Counted from the first letter of the stretch, positions 20,701 through 29,425 are shown. The stretch is DNA of 32,739 nt from Reticulitermes lucifugus (GCA_026260175.1 JAKCWW010006384.1:1-32739), one strand, 5' to 3'. A program made the numbers and translations. Notes: a model not told the origin generated them from the sequence alone.

Positions 20701-21769
20701 CATATATGCACTCAAAAACAGTGTCTGTTCTACCCACAGAATGAGACTGAGCTTGAAAAATTTATAGAACAATGGACAGAATTATAGTTTTTATGTGTCT
20801 TTTATAGGTGTGCATTTAAAGAGAAGACTGGAAGATATTCTAAACCAAACCAACATTTCCTGATTTAATAGTCATCATGAATATCAGTAGTTATTGCAGT
20901 AGGTTTTCTTGGTGTTTAGGTCACCAGATTATAGCGTCAACCCCCCTCGACCTGGCATGTTACCAGCCACAGAACATCCTTACAATGAGGGCAGTCACAG
21001 TAGTGGGGTTGGAGGCCCAAGAAAACTTCCTGCAGTAGGAACAGCAGCAGCTGTGACTGCAGGAAAGGGCCGGAGTGGGGCAAGCAAGCCTGGTGGAGAA
21101 AGCAGTAGTGGTAAGAGTTTTGCATGTACTGTTTGTGGGAAAGGACTGGCACGCAAAGACAAGCTTGTCATTCACATGCGCATCCATACTGGTGAGAAAC
21201 CTTATGTGTGTGAGGTGTGCTCCAAAGCATTTGCACGTCGTGATAAATTGGTTATCCACATGAACAAGATGAAACATCGCACACCATCAAACATAGCTCC
21301 ACTTGGGAAGCGTGGTATAGTGGATCGTTCAGCAGAAGTCAAACCTGTGAAGACTGAAGAGAAGGAAGTAAACACCCATGTGCAAGCCCCACAGGCACCT
21401 GGTGTTACTTGGAGCTGCGAGCTCTGTGGCCGTGTTTTTGGCACTCGTGATGAATGGACTGCACATGCTAAAGGTCATTTAGAAGAGAAGATGATGAGTT
21501 CAGTGCACCAACAGCAGCCACCACTGCAGAATCCAAGCCAACTTGGTACTGGGTGCCCAAGTGGCATGGGTCCAGCACCTTATTTCCCCCCACATGTCCA
21601 ACCATATGCAGGTGAGCGCCACTTCTGCCTTGTGTGCCGACAAGATTTCGGCAATAAGGCTGATTTCATGTTTCATGTGCGTAGTCATTTTGAAGGTAAA
21701 CCACCAGACTTGGACCTCTTGGCACGTAGCTGTGGAGGCCTTGTTGATAGTTCTGGCCTCTGTACATAG
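14642..21769 (+). CDS. ZAD plus four C2H2 zinc-finger protein (complete)
   Basis: This is a probable nuclear DNA-binding transcription regulator of the arthropod ZAD-ZNF class. Joining 14642-14776, 14942-15076, 15881-16206 and 20920-21769 gives 1446 bases, or 481 residues plus TGA or TAG-type stop (here TAG). Junction phases are 0, 0 and 2, and the split codon TG|G restores Trp199. Residues 1-90 hold the ZAD, a dimerising treble-clef zinc fold with ligands Cys11, Cys14, Cys57 and Cys60. Residues about 91-265 are a low-complexity linker. Fingers: C268/C271/H284/H288, C296/C299/H312/H318 (H-x5-H), C365/C368/H381/H385 and C435/C438/H451/H455. A TGEKPY linker joins fingers 1 and 2, which are near repeats (ARKDKLVIHM and ARRDKLVIHM) and likely the DNA-reading pair. 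I cannot name an orthologue. DNA target and partners are unknown. Confidence 0.9.
14942..15076 (+). CDS. ZAD gene exon 2: second Cys pair
   Basis: The acceptor is ATAATTTCAG and the donor is ACCCAG|GTAATT, both phase 0, giving 45 residues. LPKKICHRCAYKLDMFYEF carries Cys57 and Cys60 plus the hydrophobic helix that closes the ZAD dimer interface. Together with exon 1 all four zinc ligands are present, so the domain looks functional. Confidence 0.92.
15100..15880 (+). promoter_or_regulatory. CpG-rich intron 2, possible alternative promoter
   Basis: Intron 2 keeps the high CpG content of the promoter region: by eye about 20 CpG in 15481-15860, against very few in most equal-sized stretches elsewhere. 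ATCGAT/TATCGAT motifs at about 15128, 15315 and 15505 resemble DRE/DREF core-promoter sites. A donor-like CTG|GTAAGG at 15737/15738 could splice to exon 3 at 15881. Such a transcript would start translation at ATG 15902 and lack the ZAD. This is inference only. Confidence 0.35.
15881..16206 (+). CDS. ZAD gene exon 3: linker region
   Basis: The frame is open from the acceptor (TTTATTTTAAAG) to the donor GTG|GTAAGT, phase 2. It encodes about 108 residues with a Gln/Ala/Met-rich start (MQQHMAQAAAL) and an acidic stretch (PDDGMGFDDG) but no domain I recognise. An internal ATG at 15902 (MSDVQKLAY) would be the first start codon if a transcript began in intron 2. The alternative acceptor TTACAG at 15861 runs into a stop and was rejected. 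Confidence 0.85.
16266..16284. repeat. GT microsatellite
   Basis: About nine GT units in intron 3 of the ZAD gene. Confidence 0.95.
16285..16879. other. Intron 3, 5' part, nothing recognised
   Basis: AT-rich intronic sequence of the ZAD gene without visible repeats. The rest of this 4.7-kb intron is mostly transposon remains. Confidence 0.6.
16880..17027 (+). mobile_element. Partial second copy of the long-TIR MITE
   Basis: GGACAGACTTGTGCA, TTAAACAGGTACA, ATGTGGAACTG, TATCTCCATAACAG and ATTTCAAATACAGGT run in the same order as in 7160-7260 of the complete copy. The outer end is missing: sequence identity stops at TTATATTGA, directly where the fold-back mariner relic begins. Confidence 0.75.
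17031..17456. mobile_element. Fold-back mariner relic
   Basis: TA flanks lie at 17029-17030 and 17457-17458. The two about 158-bp arms (17031-17188 and 17298-17456) are inverted copies: both hold GTTTGGCT, ATTCATTGTTATCAAATTC, TACATACCTTAGTCT and CACCACCCACA. The outer end GAGGCGCATCCAGAAAGTA fits a mariner end. Each arm contains the last codons of a mariner transposase, so the element is an inverted duplication of a mariner 3' end around a unique centre of about 110 bp. Confidence 0.8.
17128..17300 (-). pseudogene. Mariner transposase C-terminal fragment
   Basis: The minus strand reads KKFDSDIELKESIEKSL, AAHFYEQGIQNLVPRYDS and VGGAYVKK before a stop at 17128. This is the typical end of mariner transposases (FYEEGI-L--R, then GdYV). 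The catalytic DDD part and N-terminal helix-turn-helix are absent. The plus strand of the right arm repeats the tail (QNLVSHYDSLNVGGAHVEK), confirming an inverted duplication and not one gene. Confidence 0.8.
17522..17988 (-). mobile_element. Pogo-type MITE with transposase tail
   Basis: CAGCAAAATTGC at 17522 is mirrored by the complement of GGATTTTGCTC ending at 17988, and TA flanks both ends (17520-17521 and 17989-17990). The left end also holds GTCCGACTAGCGTGGGACC and GTCGAATATTTGAAATTATC, the CG-containing style of Tigger/pogo ends. A minus-strand frame (17677-17901) with KKQANLGDMFQKASKS and a Ser/Pro/Thr-rich segment looks like a pogo transposase C-terminal tail. It is an internal deletion derivative of 467 bp in intron 3. 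Confidence 0.65.
18195..18560 (-). pseudogene. LINE reverse-transcriptase C-terminal end
   Basis: On the minus strand, HDLYSSTSIIREIKSRLRLA is followed by GKRPLGRPRHRWENNNEMYL and QEDVNFVHLG. This series (LYSS-IIR-IKSR, RPLGRPRRRWEDN, L-QDRD) is the familiar end of an APE-type LINE polyprotein in insects. The match continues past a stop at 18285 into a 3' UTR that recurs at 2775 and 3590. The intact motif order with a few substitutions suggests moderate age. The reverse transcriptase core is missing. Confidence 0.8.
19280..19740 (-). pseudogene. LINE APE-type endonuclease remnant
   Basis: The minus strand reads WCDILVLNVHPPNED at about 19733-19695, then (after frame changes) NAKLCREDTLKPTI, ETSNDNGV, ATSKN, and finally DHILLDGMHKH and SSHLLVAEV. 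These line up in order with the apurinic endonuclease domain of the LINE whose C-terminus lies at 18195-18560. The last catalytic SDH reads SSH. Stops and several frameshifts make it dead. Between this and 18560 the reverse transcriptase is missing, so this is one internally deleted LINE on the minus strand or two fragments. Confidence 0.65.
19741..20919. other. Intron 3, 3' part
   Basis: AT-rich intron leading to the exon 4 acceptor at 20918-20919. The first about 250 bp may include further decayed LINE 5' sequence. No extra exon of the ZAD gene was recognised, and the phases of exons 3 and 4 fit without one. Confidence 0.45.
20920..21769 (+). CDS. ZAD gene exon 4: all zinc fingers and stop
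   Basis: The acceptor GGTGTTTAG opens the exon with the last base of the split Trp codon, then SPDYSVNPPRPG. The exon carries a Gly/Ala/Ser-rich linker, then all four C2H2 fingers. The fingers start at about 21125 (FACTVCGKGL), 21209 (YVCEVCSKAF), 21416 (CELCGRVF) and 21626 (CLVCRQDF). Having all fingers on one exon is common in this class. The frame ends LVDSSGLCT then a stop at 21767-21769. Confidence 0.93.
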
Positions 21770-22814
21770 ATAGAAATACAATTGGCTCTTCACTTTGGCA
21801 CTGAATACAAGATAATCAGCTGTGAGTGTATGTTAAGCTGAAATTGTCTTATGCACATCTATTGTGAACTATGATAACAAGAACATTGTCTTGCAAATGT
21901 TATTGAGGATGTGTATGCTTGATATTTGATACATCTGAGATCATTATTATATGTCTTATTAAGCTGTTAGTGTATTAAGGTTCTCTTCCATCAACATGCT
22001 CTGCTGGCATTGTTATGGGTACGGTCTGTAAACCAATTTGAACCTTTTACTACACAGTTGTGGTTCTCTACCTCAGAGTTTTTGACAAACATGAATACAC
22101 AGTGAGAAGCAGTGATGGCACAGGCTTTAATCCCTTTTGCTGCTAAATTTTTCTTTCGTGTGACCAGCCCTTTTCTGAGCGTGAATGGTGTGAGACTGAA
22201 TCGAACAAAATGAGTGTGCTGTTGATATAAATTTATCCATAATCTAGAATGGGTTAAAATTGAGCGTTCAGATACAAAGCAGCTTCAGTAACTACTGCTG
22301 TTGCATTTCATGTTTAATTACCCAGCACAGGTATGTAATGATTGCTGTATCTTTAGATTTTGAAAATTAACAACTTTGGTGTAATTTAGACAAAGACCAG
22401 TTGGGGTCTAATGCTGTAATTTCATTAACACAATCCAACATGAAGTGAGAAGCCTCTGATGTAACTTTTTTCTGTGAAATGGCAATGGTCAGAAATTTCA
22501 ACCTTGTAGCTCTGTGTTAAGCTTTTGTTCTTGTAGTTTGTGGAATTAGTACATGGCCGTTACTGTGCGTTGTCATTGAAGATTGTTTTGGGCAATGTGA
22601 ACATTATTAACTGAAATGTTAAGATTTAGAGATGTGTGAAGACATGTGGGTGCCAAAATCTGTGCATGGGTAAAAAAGGGTCAAATTGTAGGTTTAAGTG
22701 ATGAATTATTATATAATTCACAGTACTAAATTTGACACAGAACTAACAAGATGTCTGCTAAGAAAAAAATATTTCACTATTAATTTCAAACAAGTAATAC
22801 ATAAAACCTGTCAG
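21770..22814 (+). other. Probable 3' UTR of ZAD gene, then intergenic
   Basis: No coding pattern follows the ZAD stop. I saw no canonical AATAAA in this stretch, so the 3' end of the mRNA is not located. The last about 170 bp (from GGTGCCAAAATC near 22650) may already be the non-coding end of the Tigger-like element. Confidence 0.4.
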
Positions 22815-24800
22815 ATTGTCTCCACCTTTACCAATCAGTGTCACTGTCTCCATCGTCACAGCCCATGCCTTCATTATCCTCACACTCACTTCTAACATTT
22901 CCAACCTCTTCACTGTCATTCCACAGCATATCATCATCACTCACATCCATTTCATTGGATATACAGCACTTTTAAAACCCTTCACAATCATGTCTGGTGA
23001 GATGCGCTGCCATGCCATGATGATCGACTGACGAAGAAGAGTCACACTGAGCATCCTTATTCTTCCATCTGGTGTCAAAGCGTAGTCTTCTCCAAAGAAC
23101 CACTCACCATACTGCTGCTTTAGGTGGTCTTTGAATGGTTTTTTCACCACAATATCTTAACACCTGTAGCTGTAAGGTCATGTGCCTAGGTATGACTACA
23201 AGTCTGTATTCATGGAACTGCCGGTAATTGTGGCTTGTATTTCCGGTGTTCAATGTCCCTTAAATGCATCCAACACCAGCATTCCCTAGTTTTCTCAGGG
23301 GCACCCATGGCCTTCTGTTCCACTCCACTGCACAGTGGGCCACAGCGTGTGAAAACTTGGCCAAAATTGTTTTTCAAGTGTGGTGACGATTTTGTTGAAT
23401 GAAGTAATTGCTACTGGCTCCAAAGTGAGTAAACTAACATTTATTTAGCATAATAACTCTATTTATTAAGCACATTGCATGAACTGCAGTCAAACGGGAC
23501 TGTGTCACAGTTTCAGATTAAAGTGCGATAAAACTGAAAGGGCAAGAAAGGGCAGCTAATTCTTTTTATATCATGTTCTGCACTTGTCAGAGTATATAGT
23601 AACGTATGAATCAAAGCAGAAGTTCATGGAAGTAATTTTGTAATCCACGTGAAATATTGCTAATTTGAAAATTCCTTCATTTTTTACATTATTGTAGAAT
23701 CCTCACATAAGGAGGTGGATAGCTGATAGTTGTAAAGAATTCAGTATTAACGTAAAAAGTACATACCCCAGTCTATTACTTGAGATATGACACAAGTTTT
23801 TAATGCACACGATCTTGTCAGAATGAAAGCACAAATAACGCCACACAACGACGTCACATTCCTCCACAAGCAAGTGCTCGACTGAACTCCAACTTTTAGC
23901 AGTCGCTGGCAAGCACAGGCCTGCCTGAACATGTTACAACTTGCATATTATGAAAGACTGGACATTGTCTTGCAAGTGGAATACATGTAATACTCATACA
24001 CTACAACTTAAAATTTGACTTTTGGCCAGGTTTTGACGCATTCTGGCCCACTGTGCACTGCGAACAAATCTGTCTTAAATTCATTGGTCATCCAAACTTT
24101 AGGCTGGCATCTGACAGTAATTCCTCTAGGCAGTTGCTCCTTAAGCATTGTTTTGTGATTTAGAGTCATGTATGGTGGTGACTTGCTACCATTGCATACC
24201 ATTATGATGGTTACATCATTTTGTTACCTGATGTTTTAATCACCACGTGTTTTGCCCTGATATCAACAGCATAATTTGATGGTATACCAAAGTACACTGG
24301 CGTTTCATCAGTATTTCCAGTTTGGCTCAGGATATAATTGTTCATTATTTGGAGTCCAATCACATGTCACTGAAAATCAGGAATATTGTCCATGAAGTCT
24401 GCTGGCAATTTCTGGCAAAGGGAAGTTCTTCTACAAAGAGAGAACCTGTTCCTCTGCATCACACATACACACCAACCCATGCTGGCCTTGAACTGATGCA
24501 GCGTGATTTATGATATGGCAAGTTCCCATGCTTTCTGTTTTATTGCCTGACATGCAATCAGCCCTCCAGTGTTTTTGTTCAAGTGCACAGACTCAACAGT
24601 TCCCTGTTCTGATTCTTGGAAATGTCCATTCTTGGGGCTACTGAAAGATTTTTGGTGGAGTTCACATTTATCAGCTTCTGCTTTTGTTGCCTCCACTTTC
24701 TTACATTTGCTTCCACAACACTGAACTTTGTTGCTGCATTGCAATTATTTGTTTTCTTGACATAGTTAATTACCATTAGTTTAAATTTGGCATCATACCT
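22815..24800 (-). pseudogene. Pogo/Tigger-like transposase pseudogene
   Basis: Read on the minus strand from right to left, the parts come in family order. The CENP-B-like N-terminal helix-turn-helix region is YDAKFKLMVINYVKKTNNC, then ATKFSVVEANVRKWRQQKQKL (about 24790-24600). CRRTSLCQKLPADF lies near 24420, and NTDETPVYFGIPSNYAV (first catalytic Asp) near 24300. MLKEQLPRGITVRCQPKVW and MTNEF lie near 24100, LVLDAFKGH (second Asp) near 23260, KKPFKDHLKQQYGEWF near 23130, and an acidic C-terminal tail at 22815-22930. Stops and frameshifts break it in several places. A 725-bp element (23331-24055) splits it. The complete length, about 1.26 kb without the insertion, is in the normal range for the family. 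Confidence 0.85.
23331..24055. mobile_element. 725-bp element with CACAGTG ends, 5-bp TSD
   Basis: Both ends start CACAGTGGGCCA, and about 30 of the outer 36 bases match between the ends, closing with TGGCCAAAA. The flanks carry the 5-bp direct repeat CACTG (23326-23330 and 24056-24060). Deleting the element and one CACTG joins the host Tigger frame as AVEWNRRP, a conserved transposase motif, which fixes the boundaries. A 5-bp duplication with CAC-starting ends fits the Transib superfamily. Inside there is no transposase frame (two overlapping minus-strand frames at 23703-23932 have no known domain), so it is non-autonomous. hAT is unlikely because no 8-bp duplication fits. Confidence 0.8.
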
Positions 24801-25966
24801 TTGCTTGATTCCATTTGTAACACAGCTTGCACTTGTAGCCCTCTTCTCTACATGGCCTGCCTTTTGTTTGAATAGAGAAAAGCAATACTCGTGGATCAGA
24901 ACTAATAATGCTACAGCATGGTCTGTTGTCTCTTTTGTCTACACATGACAATTTGGCAATGCAAGCCTTGGTTTGGTTCGGCATGGTTCGATTTGGTGCT
25001 TCATACATGAATTTAAGACAATCCCACATGTTTACGCACCGAGTTTAAGGAAAACTGCTCTTTTGAACTTGCATAAATATGGTAGTTGCTAAGGTGATTA
25101 AGGCATTTATCCCAGCATTATGCAGCCTGTTCATTTCCAGCAGAAAAAAAAATTAAGGTCTCAGTATTTGCACTCAGACTGCTGAGTATGTCTTGTACAT
25201 CCACCTTTCAGCCCAGATCTCATGTCTAGCAATTTCCACTTTTGTTGGTCACTTGAAAGAAAAGCACTCTGACATAATGATGAGATGAAAGCTGAAGCAT
25301 ATAAGTGGGTGCAGATACTGCATCCATGTTTCTTCTCATTGAATTCAACAAATTGTTTACCTTCCTTGGCATAACAAGTAGTTGTTTGCTCTCTGTCTTG
25401 ATATAGTGTGGTTGCATTTATGTTTCCATTTCTGTAGAAGGGGAATTATTTACTGTGGTGACTCAGGTGCTGGATGTGTGTTGTAAAATATGGTTTGAAC
25501 CCTCTGAATTTCTCATTTTTCATATTACACCGTTCAGCCTGTGCTGAAGATGGTGTTCAGCTATTTCGTATTTTAAATATTTTATTTACTGCTAAGATAT
25601 ACAAATCATGCGGGCTTCTCTCTATTAATTATATTTTTATATCATAAAATTAAAATAGTGCAATGTGAAATTGAAGTTATTTTAAACATAATACTACAGT
25701 TTTTTAAATGGAACATTTGGCACTGTGAAGTGACATCATTATGACTGTTAGTGATCAGTGATCATTATGTGGATTGTGTTTTGTATAGATTTATTTTTTA
25801 GAGTTACTAAGATATGCCTCATTGTGTTCAGTATTGTTATTTTATTTTATGCTGAATTTTTATGCATTCATTGTTTAAACTGTGTTAAATGAATACGTGA
25901 TGGATAAGACATATATCTTCCATCTGAATGGAAAGTAGATGTAAATTTGTCCCTGCAGTTAAGTGA
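24801..25966. other. Intergenic, nothing recognised
   Basis: The 5' non-coding part and outer repeat of the Tigger-like element should lie in the first few hundred bases but could not be identified. No coding pattern was seen. Confidence 0.4.
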
Positions 25967-25970
25967 TTAA

Positions 25971-26117
25971 CCCTTTGGTGCCAAACGTTGTATATTTCTA
26001 ATGCGCAGTGTGATGCTCAAAACACCAGTATATAATTATGCCTGCTTCTGTGCAGCCCCTGTTTAAACACCAGTCTACTGCAGATCACACTGGACATTTA
26101 GTTCCAGCGCCAAAGGG
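25971..26117. mobile_element. piggyBac-type MITE, 147 bp
   Basis: TTAA at 25967-25970 and 26118-26121 flanks ends CCCTTTGG...CAAAGGG. The inverted ends share CCCTTTGG[T/C]GC, and an inner CAGTGTGATC/G block is also mirrored. A TTAA target with CCC-starting ends is the piggyBac signature. It has no coding capacity. Confidence 0.85.
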
Positions 26118-26121
26118 TTAA

Positions 26122-26439
26122 GTACTACACAATGAAGACGTGGGGAGTGGAGATACTGTGCCACATATTTTAACCTTAAACCCTAAGGTGGAGGAGAGTT
26201 GTTAGCTTCATACGCTGACTGCTGTATGCCCAGAGAAAGAGTTTTTAGTACCCATTGTAATGAAGGTGCATTAGCGCCAGAGATGGTCTGGATGTGGTTG
26301 TGGAGAATTCTCGAGCAAATTTTAATTTTGGTTTGTATTAATCCGGTATGAACTGGACTTTCCATGACTCGAAGCAGACATTATCACTAGATTTCTCAAA
26401 ATTGAATCGTACAGGAATCCCACTGCATGGTGTAGATCA
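26122..26439. other. Intergenic, nothing recognised
   Basis: About 320 bp with no identifiable element or coding pattern. Confidence 0.4.
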
Positions 26440-26700
26440 CATTAAATGAGATTTGAGGTTCTTGTTTTGGTGATTATGAAGAGTTCTGCCATCAGAGATC
26501 TGATGCTGTGCAATTGGTAGATCTGTAACAGCATTCTGTAGGAAGCTGCTGCCTCCATCTTCTGGGTATAAAATGCAGGCAGCTGGTTCTTTTGAAACAA
26601 AAGTGCTTGTTGTCAGATCCCAGAAGACAGTAATTTCCGCAGTCACCGCTGTGGAAATCACGAATGCCACACGATGGGATACAGTGAACGTATACCTGAG
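26440..26700 (-). repeat. Degraded interspersed repeat
   Basis: Two minus-strand frames here (ILYPEDGGSSFLQNAV, and the parallel CIPSCGIRDFHSGDCGNYC) remind me of translated forms of an abundant cockroach/termite repeat. The resemblance is by memory, without a second copy in the window, so the assignment is weak. Confidence 0.3.
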
Positions 26701-27397
26701 ATTGAATAAATATATGCATATGAAATTTTATGGTGAAACTGGTAGGAATGCAGCCACTTGGAAGACTGTGTATGAGGTGGGAGGATAATAGCTCTTAGTG
26801 AAATATATTTTGAGGTTGTGAACTTGAGTGGAGTTACTAAGAACCATGTTCAAGTTGCATGATTTCAGGCTTCTGCCATGGTGTAAATGAGATGTTTGCT
26901 CTTCTGGGATGTTGCACAGTATAGATTGGCTCTGGTGTTCACATTGTTAGCGAAATTATGTCTTTAGGTTCTATAATGAGAATTAGTACCTCCCTCCAGA
27001 ATTTGGTGTTACATATTTCGAAGTCGAAAATTTGGCAGTCGTAATAAATTTCACATGTTTGAAATTGAGGCAGTGTTCTTCATAATTCTGTTGCTTTAAG
27101 AAGTATACTGATGGTTCATAGGATCCTGCTGCCTTCATTATTAGGGAAATTTAATAAGCTATGTGTGGAGAAGACAGGTGGATATAAGAACAGGATGAAA
27201 CAGGCTAGAGCTCTGGCTGGATGAGTGGGAGGTGTGGTAGAAGTGAGAGTGCAAAGAGACTAAATGCGAATCTAAATGGGTCATTTCTATGTGGTGTGAA
27301 CAAGAGAGCAGGGAAGGAAACATTGAGGGAAAGTGAAGGGAGAGATATGGTTAAATAGGGAATTAAAATAATTATTTAAGAACAAGTATGCTACAGT
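26701..27397. other. Intergenic, nothing recognised
   Basis: Purine-rich stretches around 27160-27340 but no gene or repeat structure seen. Confidence 0.4.
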
Positions 27398-27590
27398 GGC
27401 CCATGTACATGCCATGAAGGCATACGGGAGAGTGGAGGTATAGTTCAACTCATTCTTAACCTTTGCTACTATATCAAGGTGATCAATCAGCGTCACACCC
27501 TGGCTTTATCCTCCAGGGAATGTGCCTGTGGTGTCCATTGAATAGGAGGTTGGGTGGGTTCCAGAGCCAGTCTGGAGACTGGATAAAAAT
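27398..27590 (+). repeat. SINE-like interspersed repeat, copy B
   Basis: Same order of blocks as 1978-2165 (CATGAAGGC, GAGGTATAGTTC, TTCTTAACCT, AGGAGGTTGGGTGGG, GCCAGTCTGGA) with many substitutions and small gaps. It ends in an A-rich tail (GATAAAAATAGTAATAAGG). Confidence 0.65.
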
Positions 27591-27655
27591 AGTAATAAGG
27601 AAATAAAGTAACAATATACACTGTATTATTTCATTTTTTACTTACACTCCAACAT

Positions 27656-27682
27656 GTTTTGGTTTTATTCAGCCATCATCAG
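27656..27682 (-). ncRNA. Hammerhead-ribozyme-like core, degraded
   Basis: The minus strand reads CTGATGATGGC, eight bases, then ACCAAAAC. CTGATGA matches the hammerhead conserved box exactly. TGGC and ACCA could form stem II, and the GAAA box reads AAAA. It sits in the 3' terminal repeat of the Penelope-like element, where hammerhead ribozymes are known to occur. A related + strand copy with an intact GAAAC lies at 30767-30793. Confidence 0.45.
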
Positions 27683-28260
27683 GGATCATTTAAAGTACAT
27701 CATGAAGATTACATACCATTGCATAGTAAATGTTAAAATCCAAGCATAAAATTATAATAGGATATTAAAAACCTATAGTCGCAGTATAATGTGAATCAGC
27801 TAAAACTCAGTATTGATCTAGCAGATCAGGTTTAAATCTAAGTAATGTGTGCGTTTCAAAAAAGAGTACAGTCAGATGGCATCTTAAAAAATGTATGGTA
27901 AGGCAGGTTCTGCTGGTTGTTGCGATGGAGTGGAATTCAAACTCAACCTGTCAGATACAGTAATGATGTAACTAGTTGACAATCTTGATGATAATTACAT
28001 CGAGGTAATGACTTTGTAAGAATGATAGCGGATGTGTATTATATCAACATATATGTTGCAGTGTTAATAGGCAGTATGTTTCCTTTGCGGCGTATGGACT
28101 GTCTTCATATAGTTGTACTGTACTGAGTAAACGTGATAAACTTCCTGTGGTTATGTTTGTGTATGCGTCATATGTTAATCTGTTGATTATATCATACATG
28201 GGGTTGGACTCAGTTGCTACCTGTTCTTCATTAGCCTGTGTTGTTTTCTTGCCAAGATAA

Positions 28261-28370
28261 TAATAATAATAACCATGGCTCGACAGCCCTATATGGGCTT
28301 GGGCCTCCTCTTTCCGAGGTTACGAGGTCTTTGTGTATTTGCGGCAGTGAGGGACCGGCCCACTGCCGCT
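28261..28370 (-). mobile_element. 110-bp SINE with TTA-repeat tail
   Basis: A 13-bp direct repeat, CTTGCCAAGATAA, lies at 28248-28260 and 28371-28383 and marks a target-primed insertion. Read on the minus strand the insert starts AGCGGCAGTGGGCC and ends with a (TTA)n tail (plus-strand TAATAATAATAA). Removing it with one duplication restores the Penelope frame LENLHIYLGKKTTQ. A 9-bp inverted repeat, GCGGCAGTG with CACTGCCGC, forms a hairpin at the 5' head. No clear pol III A and B boxes were found. Confidence 0.85.
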
Positions 28371-29425
28371 CTTGCCAAGATAAATGTGCAAATTTTCCAG
28401 CTTCATTTTCGGGCATTTTGGGCATAGGTGATCATTTCCATGGTATTTTGTGTCGTACCATAAGAGTGTTTGTTATTCCGGATGTTTGTGGCATAGGCTG
28501 ATTGTGTGATGTTAGATCTGATATATCTAATGTGCTAATTGTAATGCATTTTTCAGGTTACCTGTCTGACCTATGTAACATTTGTTGCAGTCAGTACACT
28601 TCATTTTGTAGGTCCCATTGCTGTTGTATGCGTCCCTTGGCTATATGAATCAACAATTGTTTCTTTTTATTGTATTGCTGGTTTTAGGCAATCTTTTAAG
28701 TTGGTTTCTTTGAAAACTTTAGTGGTCTTCCTTATATACAGGTCATAGTATGTAAAGGTTGTCCAAGTCGTTGAGATTACAGCTTTTTTATTTTTGTTTG
28801 TCTTCATTTCCATTTGTCAGATGTCTTGCTTGATATTGTATCCTGTTGTCTAATTAGGTTATAACCTTGCTGGGGAAACCATTGGCCTTTGCGGTATGTA
28901 GTATTGTATTCATCTTCAATTGTTGTGGTATTAAAAGAAGTTTTCGTTTCCTGTCTAATAGGTATGTGTATACTGCCACTTTTTGTTCCATTGGATGATT
29001 TGATGTGTAGTGTTTGGTCATGTTAATGGTTGTTGGTGACCTGTATATATCAGTCACTCGGTGATGGTCCCATCTAATTATGGTCAGATCAAGGAAGTTT
29101 ATTTTGTTTTCCGTTTCGTCTATTGGCTTGAATTCAGTTCAAATGGATTTTGTTCAGTTCAAAAGTTACAATTTCAGTACTAATTTTAGAATGGTCGTAT
29201 ATGATAAGAATGTCATTAACACATCTGGTGTAATATATGATGGGTTTTTTCTTCCATTATATGTTTGATTATTAGGTTTTTGTAGTGTTGCAGGAATATT
29301 TCGGCGTTTAATCCTGATATGGGTATGCCAGCCTCACACCTTTTGGAGGTTTGTAGAATTGGTGGTTGTTTTGAAAATAGTTCTGGTTTACCATGACTTC
29401 TACTAGTTCTATACAAAACACATTA

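Larger units (their letters stand above)
27610..29425 (-). mobile_element. Penelope-like element, RT plus GIY-YIG, decayed
   Basis: On the minus strand, right to left: reverse-transcriptase parts GIPISGLNAEIFLQHY (about 29330) and YYTRCVNDILIIYD (about 29200), then VTDIYRSPTTINMTKHYTSN (about 29050) and ANGFPSKVI (28870). These are followed by the GIY-YIG nuclease NSNGTYKMKCTDCNKCYIGQ (about 28620-28560). The tail runs through LENLHIYLGKKTTQANE and PMYDIINRLTYDAYTNITTG. The RT-then-GIY-YIG order is specific to Penelope-like retroelements. The active-site YVDD reads CVND, so one catalytic Asp is lost, and several frameshifts are present. The 5' part of the RT is missing. A 110-bp SINE is inserted at 28261-28370. 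Confidence 0.85.

Noticed and set aside
20937-21793. Several minus-strand open frames opposite exon 4
   Set aside because: They are antisense shadows of the zinc-finger coding exon.
23331-24055. hAT-superfamily origin for the inserted element (ends starting CAGTG)
   Set aside because: An 8-bp duplication does not fit (CCACTGCA versus TGCACTGC), while 5-bp CACTG with symmetrical CACAGTG ends does, and it restores the host frame.
28238-28501. 87-codon + strand open frame across the SINE insertion
   Set aside because: It runs antisense to the Penelope-like GIY-YIG region and through the inserted SINE; it is a shadow frame.
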